Source: Chamaecrista fasciculata
Taxonomy: Eukaryota; Streptophyta; Magnoliopsida; Fabales; Fabaceae
Reading direction: 5' to 3'
Length of the DNA: 64,000 bases
Assembly: GCA_003254925.1 (NCBI GenBank)
Contig: QANZ01045650.1
Location: 62,001 to 126,000, forward strand
Shown: piece by piece, positions 35,899 to 48,000 of the stretch
Position numbering within the stretch: the first letter of the stretch is position 1
Layout: the number at the start of each line of letters is the position of its first letter
Position numbers and translations under genes: made by a program
The notes under the pieces: generated by a model
Told to the model about the DNA's origin: nothing
The model's input: the letters and a program-made list of their open reading frames with translations, nothing else
The model's database searches: none

Positions 35899-38800
35899 AT
35901 GGCCATGACGGAGCATGAATACGACGGCGTTTCAGTGGATGGTGATTCCGAAACACAACCACTGATTCTACACGACGACGACGATGACACAGTAAACGAC
36001 GCCGTAGACTACAGAGGCGAACTGGCCCTGAGATCCAAATCTGGCACTTTCAGATCTTCCTGTTTCATCATAGGTACTCTAATCTACTCCCAACCACACT
36101 CAATCTTTCTTTAATTTCCTCTTAATTCTAAATAATTAGATGATTCAATTAATAAATTAATAAATGAATGATTGATTTGGGGGTTTGGTGTGAACTGTGA
36201 AATTATAAAGTTTTGGAGCTAACAGAGAGGATGGCACGCTACGGAATAAGCTCGAACCTTATCAACTTCTTGACGGAGCGTCTGCATGAAAACACAGCCA
36301 CGGCGGCGGAGAACGTCAACGTCTGGAATGGAACGTCGTCGTTGCTGCCTCTGCTTGGTGCCTTTGTTGCCGATTCCTATCTGGGACGATATCGGACTAT
36401 TCTCGTAGCTTCCCTCCTCTATATTTTGGTCAGTTTTTCTCAAACTAGTTACTACATACTACACGATTTGGGTCGTTCAGTCCCCAAATTACGAGGTAGG
36501 CCAATCACACTCCCGAAATTAGGAGTGTAATTAGTCTATTCTCATGTGATGATATTATTTTAAAACACTTAAAATGATTAAATTACCCTTAATTAACTTA
36601 ACTAAGTAAATTTTATTTACAAAATCTTTTCATTTCTCATCTCTATATCTTTGTCAAATTTATCGTTTTAAGTGCACTTTTGGTCTCTAAACTTTCGCAA
36701 AGGTCTCAATTTGGCCTCATAATTCTTTTTATTGCAATTTTGGTTCCCTAACTTTTGAAAACGTTTCACCGTTGATCCATTATGCAACATTTTGAGTCTT
36801 TTTGTTTGTTCCTTTTTAATTCACTTTACCCATATTTGCCACATTATCAACCAACTCAGCCTGCCAGATCAGCACTAACAGCAAATAATGGATGAAAGTG
36901 CACTTGGGTCCAATGGTGAGACGTTTTCAAAAGTTACGGGACCAAAATTGCAACAAAAAAGTTAATGAACCAAATTGAGACCTTTACGAAAGTTAGGGGA
37001 CCAAAGTGCACTTAAATCTATCTAATTAAGTTTTATTTTGATAGTTATGTTAGTTATATTTTGAGCGGTGACTTTTTTTGATGATTTTATTAATTGAAGA
37101 ATTATGGATATTATGTTTTGAAATCATGTTTTCTTGATGAAATTATTAATTTGATTTAAAAATTTTAATTATGATAGAATTAATTTTTTATGATGTAGAA
37201 AGTAAAGCACATTTTTTAAGGTATTTTCATGAATTATTTTGGAGAATTTCTACATTTGATAAGCTATTATTTGAGAATAAAAAGTTAAGGTATATTTGGA
37301 AAAATATTAAACATTTCCAAGATTATCAAAATTGAACCAAATACAATATTGCAATATTCTTGAGAATATTATAAAATAACTTCATGACTATTTTAACTCC
37401 TTCCTAGGAATCACATTCCCAAGAATATAATTTTTGGGAATAAAAAAACAATTCGTGTACCAAACGTCATCTAAGGATCTTGCAATTAATATAACAACTT
37501 TTACCAAACGCCTCCAAGAATATAATTTCGTGGGAATGAAAATGATTATTTGTATAAAAAAAAGGAAAATGATTATTGTCTAAAGCCTGTAAGTTTAATT
37601 AAAATTAAATCATTTATATATATATATGGGAAAATTAATTATTTGGTTTCATCAGTTTATTTAAATTTTCAATTCAGTCTTTATCGTTCAACTTTTTTTT
37701 AAGGGTTGATTAAAATAATAAATCATGGCATACAAATTTGAAGTAAAAATATTTAAGTTCAAATACTGACTATTGATTAAACTAGTATATATTGATACTA
37801 ATTATACATCGAATTGCTTCTAGTTTTAGTTATTTCACTTGAACTTTATATAAATAATAGGTTACATGGTCATTTTGGCCCTCAAACTATAATGTTAGTT
37901 TCATCTTGGTCCTCAAACTATAATAGGTTACATGGTCATTAGTTTCATTTTGGTCCTTCAACTATTTTTTTTGTTCCGTTTTAGTTCTCAAAATGTGATT
38001 TCATCACGCTTCTATCGCTATTAAAAAGTGAAAAATTTTCTCTCTCATTGCCAAATCACTTATTATAAGTTTGAGGACTCAAATGAAATAAATTTATGGC
38101 TGATTTTTCTTTTAAAGAGTGAAAAGTTTAATTTGTCTCTTTGCCAAATCACTTATTATAAGTTTGAGGACCAAAATGAAAAATATATGAAAGTTTGAGG
38201 ACTAAAGCAGAACAAATGTGAAAATTTGAGGACAAAATGGAACAAAAAATAGTTTGAGGACCAAAATGAAACTTATCCCATAGTTTATTTCAATAATTTT
38301 GATTCTTTCCTTATTGAAGGAAATTGAAATTTAATGACAAATTTAAAGTAGTTTTAGGGACTAAATATTATAATATTTTAAGAGACTAAATTTAGATATT
38401 TGGCATCATTGAGAGACCAAAACATTAATTAATTCTTATCAAATTAAACAAAAATGATTTAAATAATGCCCTGAAGTTCTAAAATAAATTGCAGGGTCTA
38501 GGCTTGTTAACACTCTCAGCTCTGCTTCCTTCACTTGCTAATTCAGAGTGCAACAATAAAAATGACAACAATACATTCCCATGCTCTCCCACTTCACAAT
38601 CTGTGTTGTTCTTCATCTCACTCTACCTCATGGCCTTTGGAGCAGCAGGACACAGGCCTTGTGTTCAGGCTTTTGGGGCAGACCAATTTGATGAGAATCA
38701 TCCCAAAGAGTCCATAGCCAGAAGCTCATTCTTCAACTGGTGGTATTTCACCATGTGTGGAGGCATGTTGCTCTCTTTTTTAACCATGAGTTACATCCAA

Positions 38801-39936
38801 GACAACCTTGGCTGGGTCCTAGGATTTGGAATCCCTTGTCTTCTCTTGATCTTCGGCTTGTTTGTCTTCTTGCTTGGAACCAACACTTACAGGTACAAAG
38901 TATCAAAATGCTCACATCTTATGAGTATTTGGAGATTTTATCTTATAGATTTAAGTTTAAATCTGAGTCTAGAGTTAACAGGTTCTAAGTTTAGTATGAT
39001 GATTTGACTATTAGTTGAGTTTAAGAGAGGAGATTGATTTTGATATTTGCTTCTATTTAAATTGAGTCTAAAGATCATAATTTGTTATCCATATATATCC
39101 CTACTCATCATCATCCTATTTATAGGTTCACCAAAATAGAAAAGAAGTCTAATGAGAGCAAGGAAGTGAAAATTGAGGAATCAAAGGCAATACTATTTAG
39201 GCTTGCTCCTATTTGGACTTCAAGCTTGGTGTATGGTATTGTATCTGCTCAAGTTATAACTTTCTTCACCAAACAAGCGACTGTACTGAATAGAACCATC
39301 TTTCCGCATTTAGTCATACCCTCTGCTTCTCTTCAGTCCATTTGGACTTTGGGAACTCTCATATTTACTCCCATATATGACTTCATATTTGTACCAATTG
39401 CAAGAGGTATTACTAAGAAACCCACAGGAATCACAATGCTGCAAAGGGTTGGAATTGGAGTTTTCTTATCTATAATCACAGCAATCACTGCAGCACTTGT
39501 TGAGAAGAAAAGATTGCAAATAGTACAAGAGTATGGTTTGGTTGATGATCCAAATGCAACTATTCCAATGAGTGTGTGGTGGTTGATTCCACAGTACTTA
39601 TTGATTGGAATTTCTGATGTTTTCGCCCTGGTTGGTCTTCAAGAGTTCTTCTATGATCAAGTTCCAAGTGAACTTAGAAGCATGGGTATTGCTTTGTATT
39701 TGAGTATTTTGGGTGTTGGAAGCTTTTTGAGTGGGTTTTTGGTATCTTTGATAAAAAAGGTGACTAGTAGTGATGATGGAGAAACTAGTTGGTTTGCTGA
39801 TAATCTCAATCAAGCCCATCTTGATTACTTTTATTGGTTTCTTGCTGGATTTAGTGCAATGGGATTGGCTTTCTTCATTTTATTTGCTAAATCTTACATC
39901 TATAGTCAAACTAGTAAGACAGTACAAGGATTGTAG
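35899..39936 (+). CDS. NRT1/PTR family transporter with shortened central loop (gene E)
   Basis: Four exons: 35899-36073, 36211-36428, 38495-38892 and 39126-39936, joined in frame to about 533 residues, roughly 45-50 fewer than its neighbours. ExxER is ELTER at 61-65. [19 protein letters not shown] differs from the usual GQGGHKPC. Exon 3 stops early at NTY before AG/GTACAA, and exon 4 resumes at FTKIEKKS then [15 protein letters not shown]. The cytoplasmic loop between helices 6 and 7 (normally [22 protein letters not shown]) is missing, and the old intron 3 is gone. The 233-base intron between 38892 and 39126 contains a dispersed repeat. The C-terminal half is complete ([15 protein letters not shown]). 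The gene is fully open and may be functional, but transport activity without this loop is uncertain. Intron 2 (2.07 kb) holds two MITEs. Confidence 0.8.
36667..37016. mobile_element. Fold-back MITE in intron 2 of gene E
   Basis: Inverted ends TTTAAGTGCACTTTTGGTC and GGGACCAAAGTGCACTTAAA, with long inner pairing (GCAAAGGTCTCAATTTGG with CCAAATTGAGACCTTTACG, and CAATTTTGGTTCCCTAACTT with AAGTTACGGGACCAAAATTG). About 350 bases, non-coding. Confidence 0.75.
37870..38280. mobile_element. Second fold-back element in intron 2 of gene E
   Basis: TTCATCTTGGTCCTCAAACT on the left pairs with AGTTTGAGGACCAAAATGAA on the right. Internal tandem words (TTTGAGGACCAAAATGA and GCCAAATCACTTATTATAAG, each at least twice) show duplication. 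The borders are approximate. Confidence 0.6.
38893..39125 (+). repeat. Repeat-derived novel intron of gene E
   Basis: GT..AG borders with AGGT at both exon junctions (ACAGGTAC and TATAGGTTC). The first ~100 bases inside resemble the repeat downstream of pseudogene C (27398-27480). In gene A the same place is uninterrupted (TYRFTKIE), so this intron is an insertion specific to E. Confidence 0.7.
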
Positions 39937-40926
39937 ATCTGTATTTGTTATTTCTTCATTTTAAGATATAAATAATAGTAATTGTCTTGTAACAAAGTCG
40001 AATGTAAGATCGAACTATAATGAAATTATAATATCTACTCTATGTATTAAGAAAATAGAGTTATGTCCATTTGGCGGATTAACTATGATATATTATATGT
40101 ATTTTTATGATATAAGTTTTTTTTTTGCCTGAATATAATTTTCAAATTTTGTTTTTTTTTTTTTTTTTTAAATTAGCCCTTCATTGAAAATTCTGCCTTC
40201 GTCTCTGTTTTGTATCCGTTGACATTTTGCTTGTATCAACAGTTTGAAAGATTGATCATTTGATTGATACTTTTTTTTTTCCGATTTCTTTTTATTGATA
40301 TTTTGGGTGTAAAATGATGGCGATGATATCTGAGATGTCGCATCAGTTCTCCATGCAATGAATCACCAAAAATCTGATCCCAAATGTATGGAATAGATTT
40401 TAAATTAATTGTAAGTGTTTCATTTGTTTCAAATTAATCCCATATATTTCTATAATTTTAATCCTTCAAGTATTAGTATCAATGTTGGCCCCTCTATGGT
40501 TCTATCCAATATTTAATTTTTTTGGCTCAATTATCCAATATTTAATTGAATTCATGTGATTATCGTAAATTGTAGGCATAATATCATTAACTAATGATAT
40601 AATATTTTAAATAAAAAAAATAAATCATTTTTATATTAACAAAATAAATTTGTAAAAAGTCTATAAAATTTTAGAAATATAGAAATCACTTATAATCACT
40701 AATCACTAATCACTAATGACTAATGACTAATCACTAATTTTAATAAAAAATATTGTGTTTCAAAAATTGCAACTTGGCCTGTGGGCATTAATTTATTGCA
40801 ACGAAGGCATGCTTTCTTATTCATAATGCTAATTCTGTCCAGTCACCAATACTTCATCTTCATTCATCCATTCTCTTAACTGAACTTACCACAATCAAGA
40901 ACTGCTTTAGCTCCAAACAAAACTTA
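39937..40926. other. Intergenic region between genes E and F
   Basis: AT-rich 3' flank of E and promoter of F. A short tandem array of the heptamer CACTAAT/GACTAAT lies at about 40690-40738. The conserved upstream block occurs at about 40831-40875. Long T-runs lie near 40113-40170. No gene. Confidence 0.6.
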
Positions 40927-43900
40927 ATGACCATCACGGAGCAGCATCAATCCGACGCCGTTTCAGTGTTTGGTGATTCCGAAACACAAACCCTGCTTCC
41001 ACACGACGACACAGTAAGCGATGCCGTAGACTACAGAGGCGAACCAGCCCTGAGATCGAAATCTGGCACTTGGAGATCTTCGTTTTTCATCGTAGGTACT
41101 TAATTCCTCTCACACTCAAACTTTCTAGCCCTAATTTTGGATGATTAAGTTATCTAATCAATAAAGTGATGATTGATTTGGGATTTGGTGTGAACTGTGA
41201 AATGATTATGATGGTGAAGCTTTGGAGGTAACGGAGAGGATGGCATACGTGGGAATAGGGTCCAACCTCATCACCTTCTTGACGGAGCGTCTCCATCAGA
41301 GCACAGCCATGGCGGCCGAGAACGTTAACGTCTGGATCGGAACGACGTCGTTGCTGCCTCTTCTTGGGGCTTTCATTGCCGATTCTTGTCTCGGACGATA
41401 CCGCACTATCATCATTGCTTCCCTCCTTTATATCTTGGTCAGTTCTCTATGCTTTTAGTTCTTTTTCAAGTGACTAGTTCTTTCACATTTTGGCAAATTT
41501 TACCATTTGTTCTTAGTTTAATCAAATAATCTAGGTGACTAATGATATGTAAAAATGTTAGAAAAAGAATCTTGTATCCTATCTCATTGAGAAATTTGTC
41601 ATTAATTTATCGAAAGAAGGTAGTCAAAGGATAAAATTGACCAACATAAGAAACATTGAGGACGAAATTGATTGCAAAAGAAAGTTTGGGAACGAAATTG
41701 ACAGCTAGTGTAAAATTTATAGACCAAAAGGGTCGTTTTGCCTTTTTATTTTACATAACATGACATATATGTATATATAGAAACTCGGATGAAAATTTTT
41801 AAAAATTACAAGATCTATCTCTCAATTTGAACTGTCCATGCTCAATTATTAGCTCTATTTGATAGGAGACATCAGATCAAATAAAAATACTTTAAATAAT
41901 GCCCTGAAGTTCTAACATGGATTGCAGGCTTTAGGCTTGTTAACACTTTCAGCTCTGCTTCCTTCACTTGCTAACTCAGAATGCAACAAAGATGACAATA
42001 CTAAATTTCCACCAGCTTGCTCTCCCACTTCACAAACTGTGTTGTTCTTTATCTCACTCTACCTCTTGGCCTTTGGAACAGCAGGACACAAGCCCTGTGT
42101 TCAGGCTTTTGGAGCAGATCAATTCGATGAACATCATCCAAAGGAGTGCCAAGCCAAAAGCTCTTTCTTCAATTGGTGGTATTTTGCAATTTATGGAAGC
42201 TGCTTGCTAACTGTTTCGATCATGAACTACATTCAGGATAACCTTAGTTGGGTCTTAGGATTTGGAATCCCATGTGTTGCAATGATGATTGGACTTCTTG
42301 TTTTCTTGCTTGGAACTAAGACTTACAGGTTCATCATCATTCAAGGGCATCGTGAGAAGAGTCCATTTGTGAGAATAGGCCGGGTGTTTGCTGCTGCTAT
42401 AAGAAATCGACAAACTTCACTCTCAAACATTAAAGATGAAGCTTGGGATACAACGTCCCATTATCAATGTTCCAAACAATTCAAGTAAGTAAAACAAAAT
42501 ATGTCCTTGAGTTTTGCTTATAATGTTTTACATTATGCCTGCTTGTTCATATTCATGGGCAGTACAGAATTGAAACTATAGCACTTCATGGTTTGTTCTA
42601 TTTATTCCTAATTTGATCGTTGTATTTGAAGCTAACTGAAACTTGTGATGACTATGTAACCTTCGTGCAGAGATTGTGAAGCGAAGTTACTACTTACTAC
42701 ATCCTTTTATTCTCAGACATATATATATATTTATCAGAGAGAAAATTCATAAATTGATATCTCCTTGAGTTTTTGAACAATCAAGTAAGGAAAAAAGTTA
42801 TCTTTTACATGTGTTGCTCTTTTTGAAAACATCAAGAATTATTGTGAATATTGGTAGAGCATTGAACACTCTTAATGAAGAATTAAAACAAGGATAAAAC
42901 TTATATCAAGTTCCTTATATCCTTGCTATCAAGTTCCTCCAATTACAAGTTTTAATTACATTCTCTCTCTTCAATGATTGGTCATGCAAAAAGTGGTGTT
43001 TAATATTCTCTCTCTATCATGATTGGTCATGTATAAAATTTTTGCCACGTGTCAAATGTCGATTGGAGAACTTGATAGCAAGGATATAAGGAACTTGATG
43101 TAAGTCTTTCCCTTAAAACAATCTCAAACTTGGGTGGGTTGTATACAAAGCTTATTTGCAGTCTTTGAACAAAAAGAAACTGTTCGAAACAAATTAAAGT
43201 TAGAGTGAAGTATTTCGCTGGTTTTTATTACCTGCAAAACTATCTTGACTGAAGCACTCTTGGCAGCAAGATAACAAGTTAATGACTTTTTTTGGATAAT
43301 CATATTGGTAGTTGCAATGGATTGGTCAAATAATTGACTTATCTGACCAACTAGTTTTCTGTTTTTCATCATGCCAGTTTTCTCAACAAAGCATTACTTG
43401 CCCCATATGGTTCTAAAGAAGAGACTTGTAGCCCAAGTGACGTAGAAGAAGCAAAGGCTTTACTTAGGCTTGCTCCTATTTGGGCTACAAGTTTGGTGTA
43501 TGGTATTATCTTTGCTCAAATTCCTACTTTCTTCACCAAGCAAGGGACTACCCTGGACAGAACCATTTTTCCAGGCTTTGATATACCTGCTGCTTCTGTT
43601 CAAAACCTTATCACTTTGGGGACTGTCATTTTTAGTCCCATCTATGATCGCCAATTTGTGCCCGTTGCAAGAGCTATCACTAAGAAACCCTCAGGCATTA
43701 CAATGCTACAAAGAATTGGAACTGGAATATTCTTATCTATAATCACAGTAATAATTGCAGCGCTTGTTGAGAAGAAAAGATTGCAAACAGCACAAGAGTA
43801 TGGTTTAGTTGATGACCCAAATGCAACTATTCCAATGAGTGTGTGGTGGTTGATTCCCCAAAACTTGTTGTTTGGAGTTGCCGATGTTTTCACCATGGTT

Positions 43901-44188
43901 GGTCTCCAAGAATTCTTCTATGATCAGGTCCCTAAGGAACTAAGAAGCATGGGTCTTGCTCTCTATTTGAGTGTTTTTGGTGTGGGAAGCTTTCTTAGCA
44001 GCTTTTTGATATCTGTGATAGAGGAAGTAACCAGTAAAGGTGGACAAAGAAGCTGGTTTGCCAATAATCTCAATCAGGCACATATTGATTACTTTTACTG
44101 GTTACTTGCGGGACTAAGTGTGATGGGATTGGGTTTATTTATTTTCTTTGCAAAATCTTACATCTATAATCAGAAATCAATTGCATAA
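40927..44188 (+). CDS. NRT1/PTR family transporter, NPF5-like (gene F)
   Basis: Four exons: 40927-41095, 41220-41437, 41928-42484 and 43378-44188. Phases agree, giving 584 residues. ExxER is EVTER at 59-63. Exon 3 carries [19 protein letters not shown] and SFFNWWYF; exon 4 carries [15 protein letters not shown] and [15 protein letters not shown]. It is a predicted 12-helix proton-coupled solute importer of unknown substrate. The N-terminus includes [11 protein letters not shown]. Exon 1 was chosen by its match to the [16 protein letters not shown] block of the paralogues, although the initiator context is TTAATGA. It is closest to G and to pseudogene C. The first intron-2 copy is short (490 bases), while intron 3 is 893 bases because of a MITE. 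Confidence 0.92.
42891..43112. mobile_element. hAT-like MITE in intron 3 of gene F (222 bp)
   Basis: Terminal inverted repeats of about 45 bases: ATCAAGTTCCTTATATCC and TTGCTATCAAGTTC on the left pair with GAACTTGATAGCAA and GGATATAAGGAACTTGAT on the right. A perfect 8-bp target duplication TTAAAACA flanks it (42883-42890 and 43113-43120). It is absent from the matching introns of C and G. Confidence 0.9.
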
Positions 44189-44522
44189 GGATGATAATGT
44201 TTCTTTTATCTTGTTATTTTGAGTTGTAAATAGTTGGAAAGCATTGTTGTAAATTATATAATAAGCGTATCCAAAAAAATCCCATATTACTTGGATGAAA
44301 ATTGAAATGCAAAAGTCGGAAGACTATTTAATATAATTCAACTCATAACTCATACAAGGTATTTTTAATAGAAAATGCCAACATCATTTAACACATTCTA
44401 CATCATTTCATAATGCTAATTCTTTCCTATTAGTATCACCAATAATTCATTCATTCATCTAATTCCACTTAACAGAATTTAACCACAATCAAGAACTGCT
44501 TAAGCGTGAAATAATAATAATA
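44189..44522. other. Short intergenic region between F and G
   Basis: Only 334 bases separate the F stop from the G start, holding the F 3' end and the conserved upstream block of G (about 44408-44458). No gene. Confidence 0.7.
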
Positions 44523-47500
44523 ATGGCCATCATCGAGCATCAATCCGACGCCGTTTCGCTGGATCGTGATTCTGAAACACAAACCCTGATTGGACACGAC
44601 GACGATGATACAGTAAACGACGCCGTAGACTACAGAGGCCAACCAGCACTGAGATCGAAATCTGGCTATTGGAGATCTTCGTTTTTCATCATAAGTACTC
44701 CCATAAACACTGAATCTTTGGTCTTAATTTTGGGTGATTTAATTATTTAATTAATCAAGAAATGAATGATTGATTTGAAGGTTTGGAGGTAACAGAGAGG
44801 ATGGCACACATCGGAATAGGGTCGAACCTGATAAGCTTCTTGACGGAGCGTCTGCATCAGAGCACAGCCATGGCGGCGGAGAACGTCAACGTCTGGCTCG
44901 GAACGACGTCGTTGCTGCCTCTGCTTGGGGCTTTTATCGCAGATTCATATCTGCGACGATTCCGCACAATTGTCATAGCTTCCCTCATATATATATATTG
45001 GTCAGTTCTTTTCCGTTGCTAACTTGCTATACAGTATACACAAACACACACACTGCCACTACATACATCGATCCTCTGTATAATATAAGCGCAAAGCTAC
45101 CAAATATATACATATAACACTTAACAAAAACCGTCATGCATGTAATTAGTCACTATATGTCATGCAATTAATGTAACAATTTTTAGAAATAGACTCATTA
45201 GTTATTGGAAACAGTTAAAAGGGACATGTTAAGTGAACTTTGATTGATATATGGAGGACTAACTGTGGAATAACTGAATAAATTTAAAAAATTAAAATAA
45301 AATAAAAAATTTAAGGACTAAAATGAAATTTATCTTATAATTCAGAGATTAAAATTAGATTTTAACTAAAAGTAAATTAATTGTGATATTTATTGAATTA
45401 ATTAGTATAGAATAAAAAAATATTTATTCTCTATATTGTGCTTAAATCTTATACATAGTGTATTTGGTCATTAATATTGAATTACACAATAATACTATTT
45501 ATATAGCCTCCGAGTTAAATAATTAACTACATAATTAATTAAGGAAATAAGACTCACTATTTTATAGATTATGAATAACTCTTTATCAACTGGGCTAATT
45601 TTTATTTGGCTAAATATTTTTACTCAAAATTTTGATTTGAAATTCAAAGACCAAAGTTAAGTTGACAAAATACAAGTATTAATGTCAGGTGTAATTTTTT
45701 TTTTAATAATGTCACGTCACACTTAATAGCGGAATTAACTTGAGAACTAATGTGAAATAAGTGGGAAAGTTAAGAACTATAAACAGAATGAAAAAATGAT
45801 TAGGGACCTAGAAAGATTTTACTTTATAGTTCAGGTACCAAAATTAAGGTTTTGACCTTTTATATTTTGTGTATAAGTATTAGTCTATTTGGTAGGAGAC
45901 ATCAAATGAAATAAAAATACTATAAATAATGCCCTGGAGTTCTAACATGTCTTGCAGGGTGTAGGCATGTTAACACTTTGAGCTCTGCTTCCTTCACTTG
46001 CTAGCACAGAATGCAACAACAAAGATGACAATAATACATTCCCACCAGAATGCACTCCCATTTCACAAACTGTGGTGTTCTTTATCTCACTCTATCTCGT
46101 GGCCTTTGGAACAGCAGGACACAAGCCCTGTCTTCAGGCTTTTGGCGCTGATCAATTCGACGAAAATCATCCGAACGAGCGCCAAGCCAAAAGCTCATTC
46201 TTCAATTGGTGGTATTTTGCTATGAATGGAGGCTGCTTGCTAACTGTTTGGATCATGAACTACATTCAGGATAACCTTGGTTGGGTCTTAGGATTTGGAA
46301 TCCCTTGTGTTGCAATGATCATTGGACTTCTTGTTTTCTTGCTTGGAACTAAGACTTACAGGTTCATCATTCAAGGCCATCATCGTGAGAAGACTCCATT
46401 TCTGAGAATAGGCCGTGTGTTTGCTGCTGCTATACGAAATCGACGAACTGCACTCTCAAACTTTGTTTTTAAAGAGGAAGCCTGTGATAGCATGTCTCAT
46501 TATCAGTGCTCCAAACAATTCAAGTAAGTAAAACAACATAAAATGTCCTTGAGTTCTGCTTATAGTGTTAATGTGTTATATATGCTTGGTTGTTCATATT
46601 CTTGTGCAGTGGAGACAATAAAAACTATTAACACTTCATGGTTTGTTCTATTTGTTCCCATCTTGACTGTGGTATTTGAAGCTAATTGAAACTTGTAAAC
46701 ATAATTGGTCAAATAATTGACTTATCTGACCAACTAGTTTTCTGTTTTTCACTATGCCAGTTTTCTCAACAAAGCATTACTTACCCCATATGGTTCTAAG
46801 GAAGAGGCTTGTAGCCTAAGAGACGTGGAAGAAGCAAAGGCTTTACTTAGGCTTGCTCCTATTTGGGCTACAAGTTTGGTGTATGGTATTATCTTTGCTC
46901 AAATTCCTACCTTCTTCACCAAGCAAGGGACTAATCTGGAAAGAACCATTTTTCCAGGCTTTGATATACCTGCCGCTTCTCTTCAAAACCTTGCCACTTT
47001 GGGAATTGTCATTTTTAGTCCCATCTATGATCGCGTATTTGTACCCGTTGCCAGAGCTATTACTAAGAAACCCTCGGGCATCACAATGCTACAAAGAATT
47101 GGAACTGGAGTTTTCTTATCTATAATCACAGTAATAATTGCAGCTCTTGTTGAGAGGAAAAGATTGCAAACAGCACAAGAATATGGTTTAGTTGATGACC
47201 CAAATGCAAGTGTTCCAATGAGTGTGTGGTGGTTGATTCCCCAATACTTGTTGTTTGGAGTTGCTGATGTTTTCACCATGGTTGGTCTCCAAGAGTTCTT
47301 CTATGATCAAGTCCCTAAGGAACTAAGAAGTATGGGTCTTGCTCTCTATTTGAGTGTTTTTGGTGTGGGAAGCTTTCTGAGCAGCTTTTTGATATCTGTG
47401 ATAGAGGAAGTAACTAGTAAAAGTGGACAAAGTAGCTGGTTTGCAAATAATCTCAATCAGGCACATATTGATTACTTTTACTGGTTACTTTCTGGATTAA

Positions 47501-47571
47501 GTGTGGTGGGATTGGGTTTATTTATTTTCTTCGCAAAATCCTATACCTACAATCAGAAAGCAATAGCATAA
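44523..47571 (+). pseudogene. NPF transporter pseudogene G (three lesions)
   Basis: Exons correspond to 44523-44694, 44781-45003 (donor at about 45001), 45958-46523 and 46761-47571, very like gene F. First, the last base of exon 1 is A (ATAA/GTACTC) rather than G, weakening the splice donor and giving Ser for Gly. Second, a TA-repeat at the end of exon 2 is 2 bases longer than in the paralogues, shifting the frame. Third, exon 3 has TGA at 45979-45981 where the others have TCA (LTLSAL). Exon 2 also has YLRRFRT for YLGRYRT. Exon 4 is fully open, and ExxER (EVTER) is kept. Intron 3 is only 237 bases, lacking about 430 bases present in F apart from the F MITE. Recently inactivated; a truncated transcript is possible. 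Confidence 0.88.
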
Positions 47572-48000
47572 GAATGATTTTGTTTCTATCATATCATCTT
47601 GTTAGTTTGAGTTGTAAATAATGGAAAATTATTGTTGTAAATTATATAATTAAAGTGTAAATGAAAGTTGAGCAAAGAATATATTAGTTTAAACTTTAAA
47701 TGTTGACAGGAGGTGTGAAAGGATAAACAGAGACGTATGAATAAACCAAATAAAAAAATATTATGTAATTTTCCTTTATTAATATATATGCTCTTATAAT
47801 AAACTAATAAAGTCACATATCAATGGCTTTTGCCTCTTGGAAAGAATAACAGAAAAGAACAAAAGTGATGAGATATCGGATTGCACTAAAAAGCAATATA
47901 ATAAAAAATCATCATCATATCTCTGATTGAAAACGGATCCCCTGAACTTGTATCCGTGAAATTCTTGTGAAATTTGGTTGATCTAGACTGTTCATTTAAT
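47572..48000. other. 3' flank of pseudogene G
   Basis: AT-rich with no gene recognised. It passes into a leader-like region at about 48000. Confidence 0.5.
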
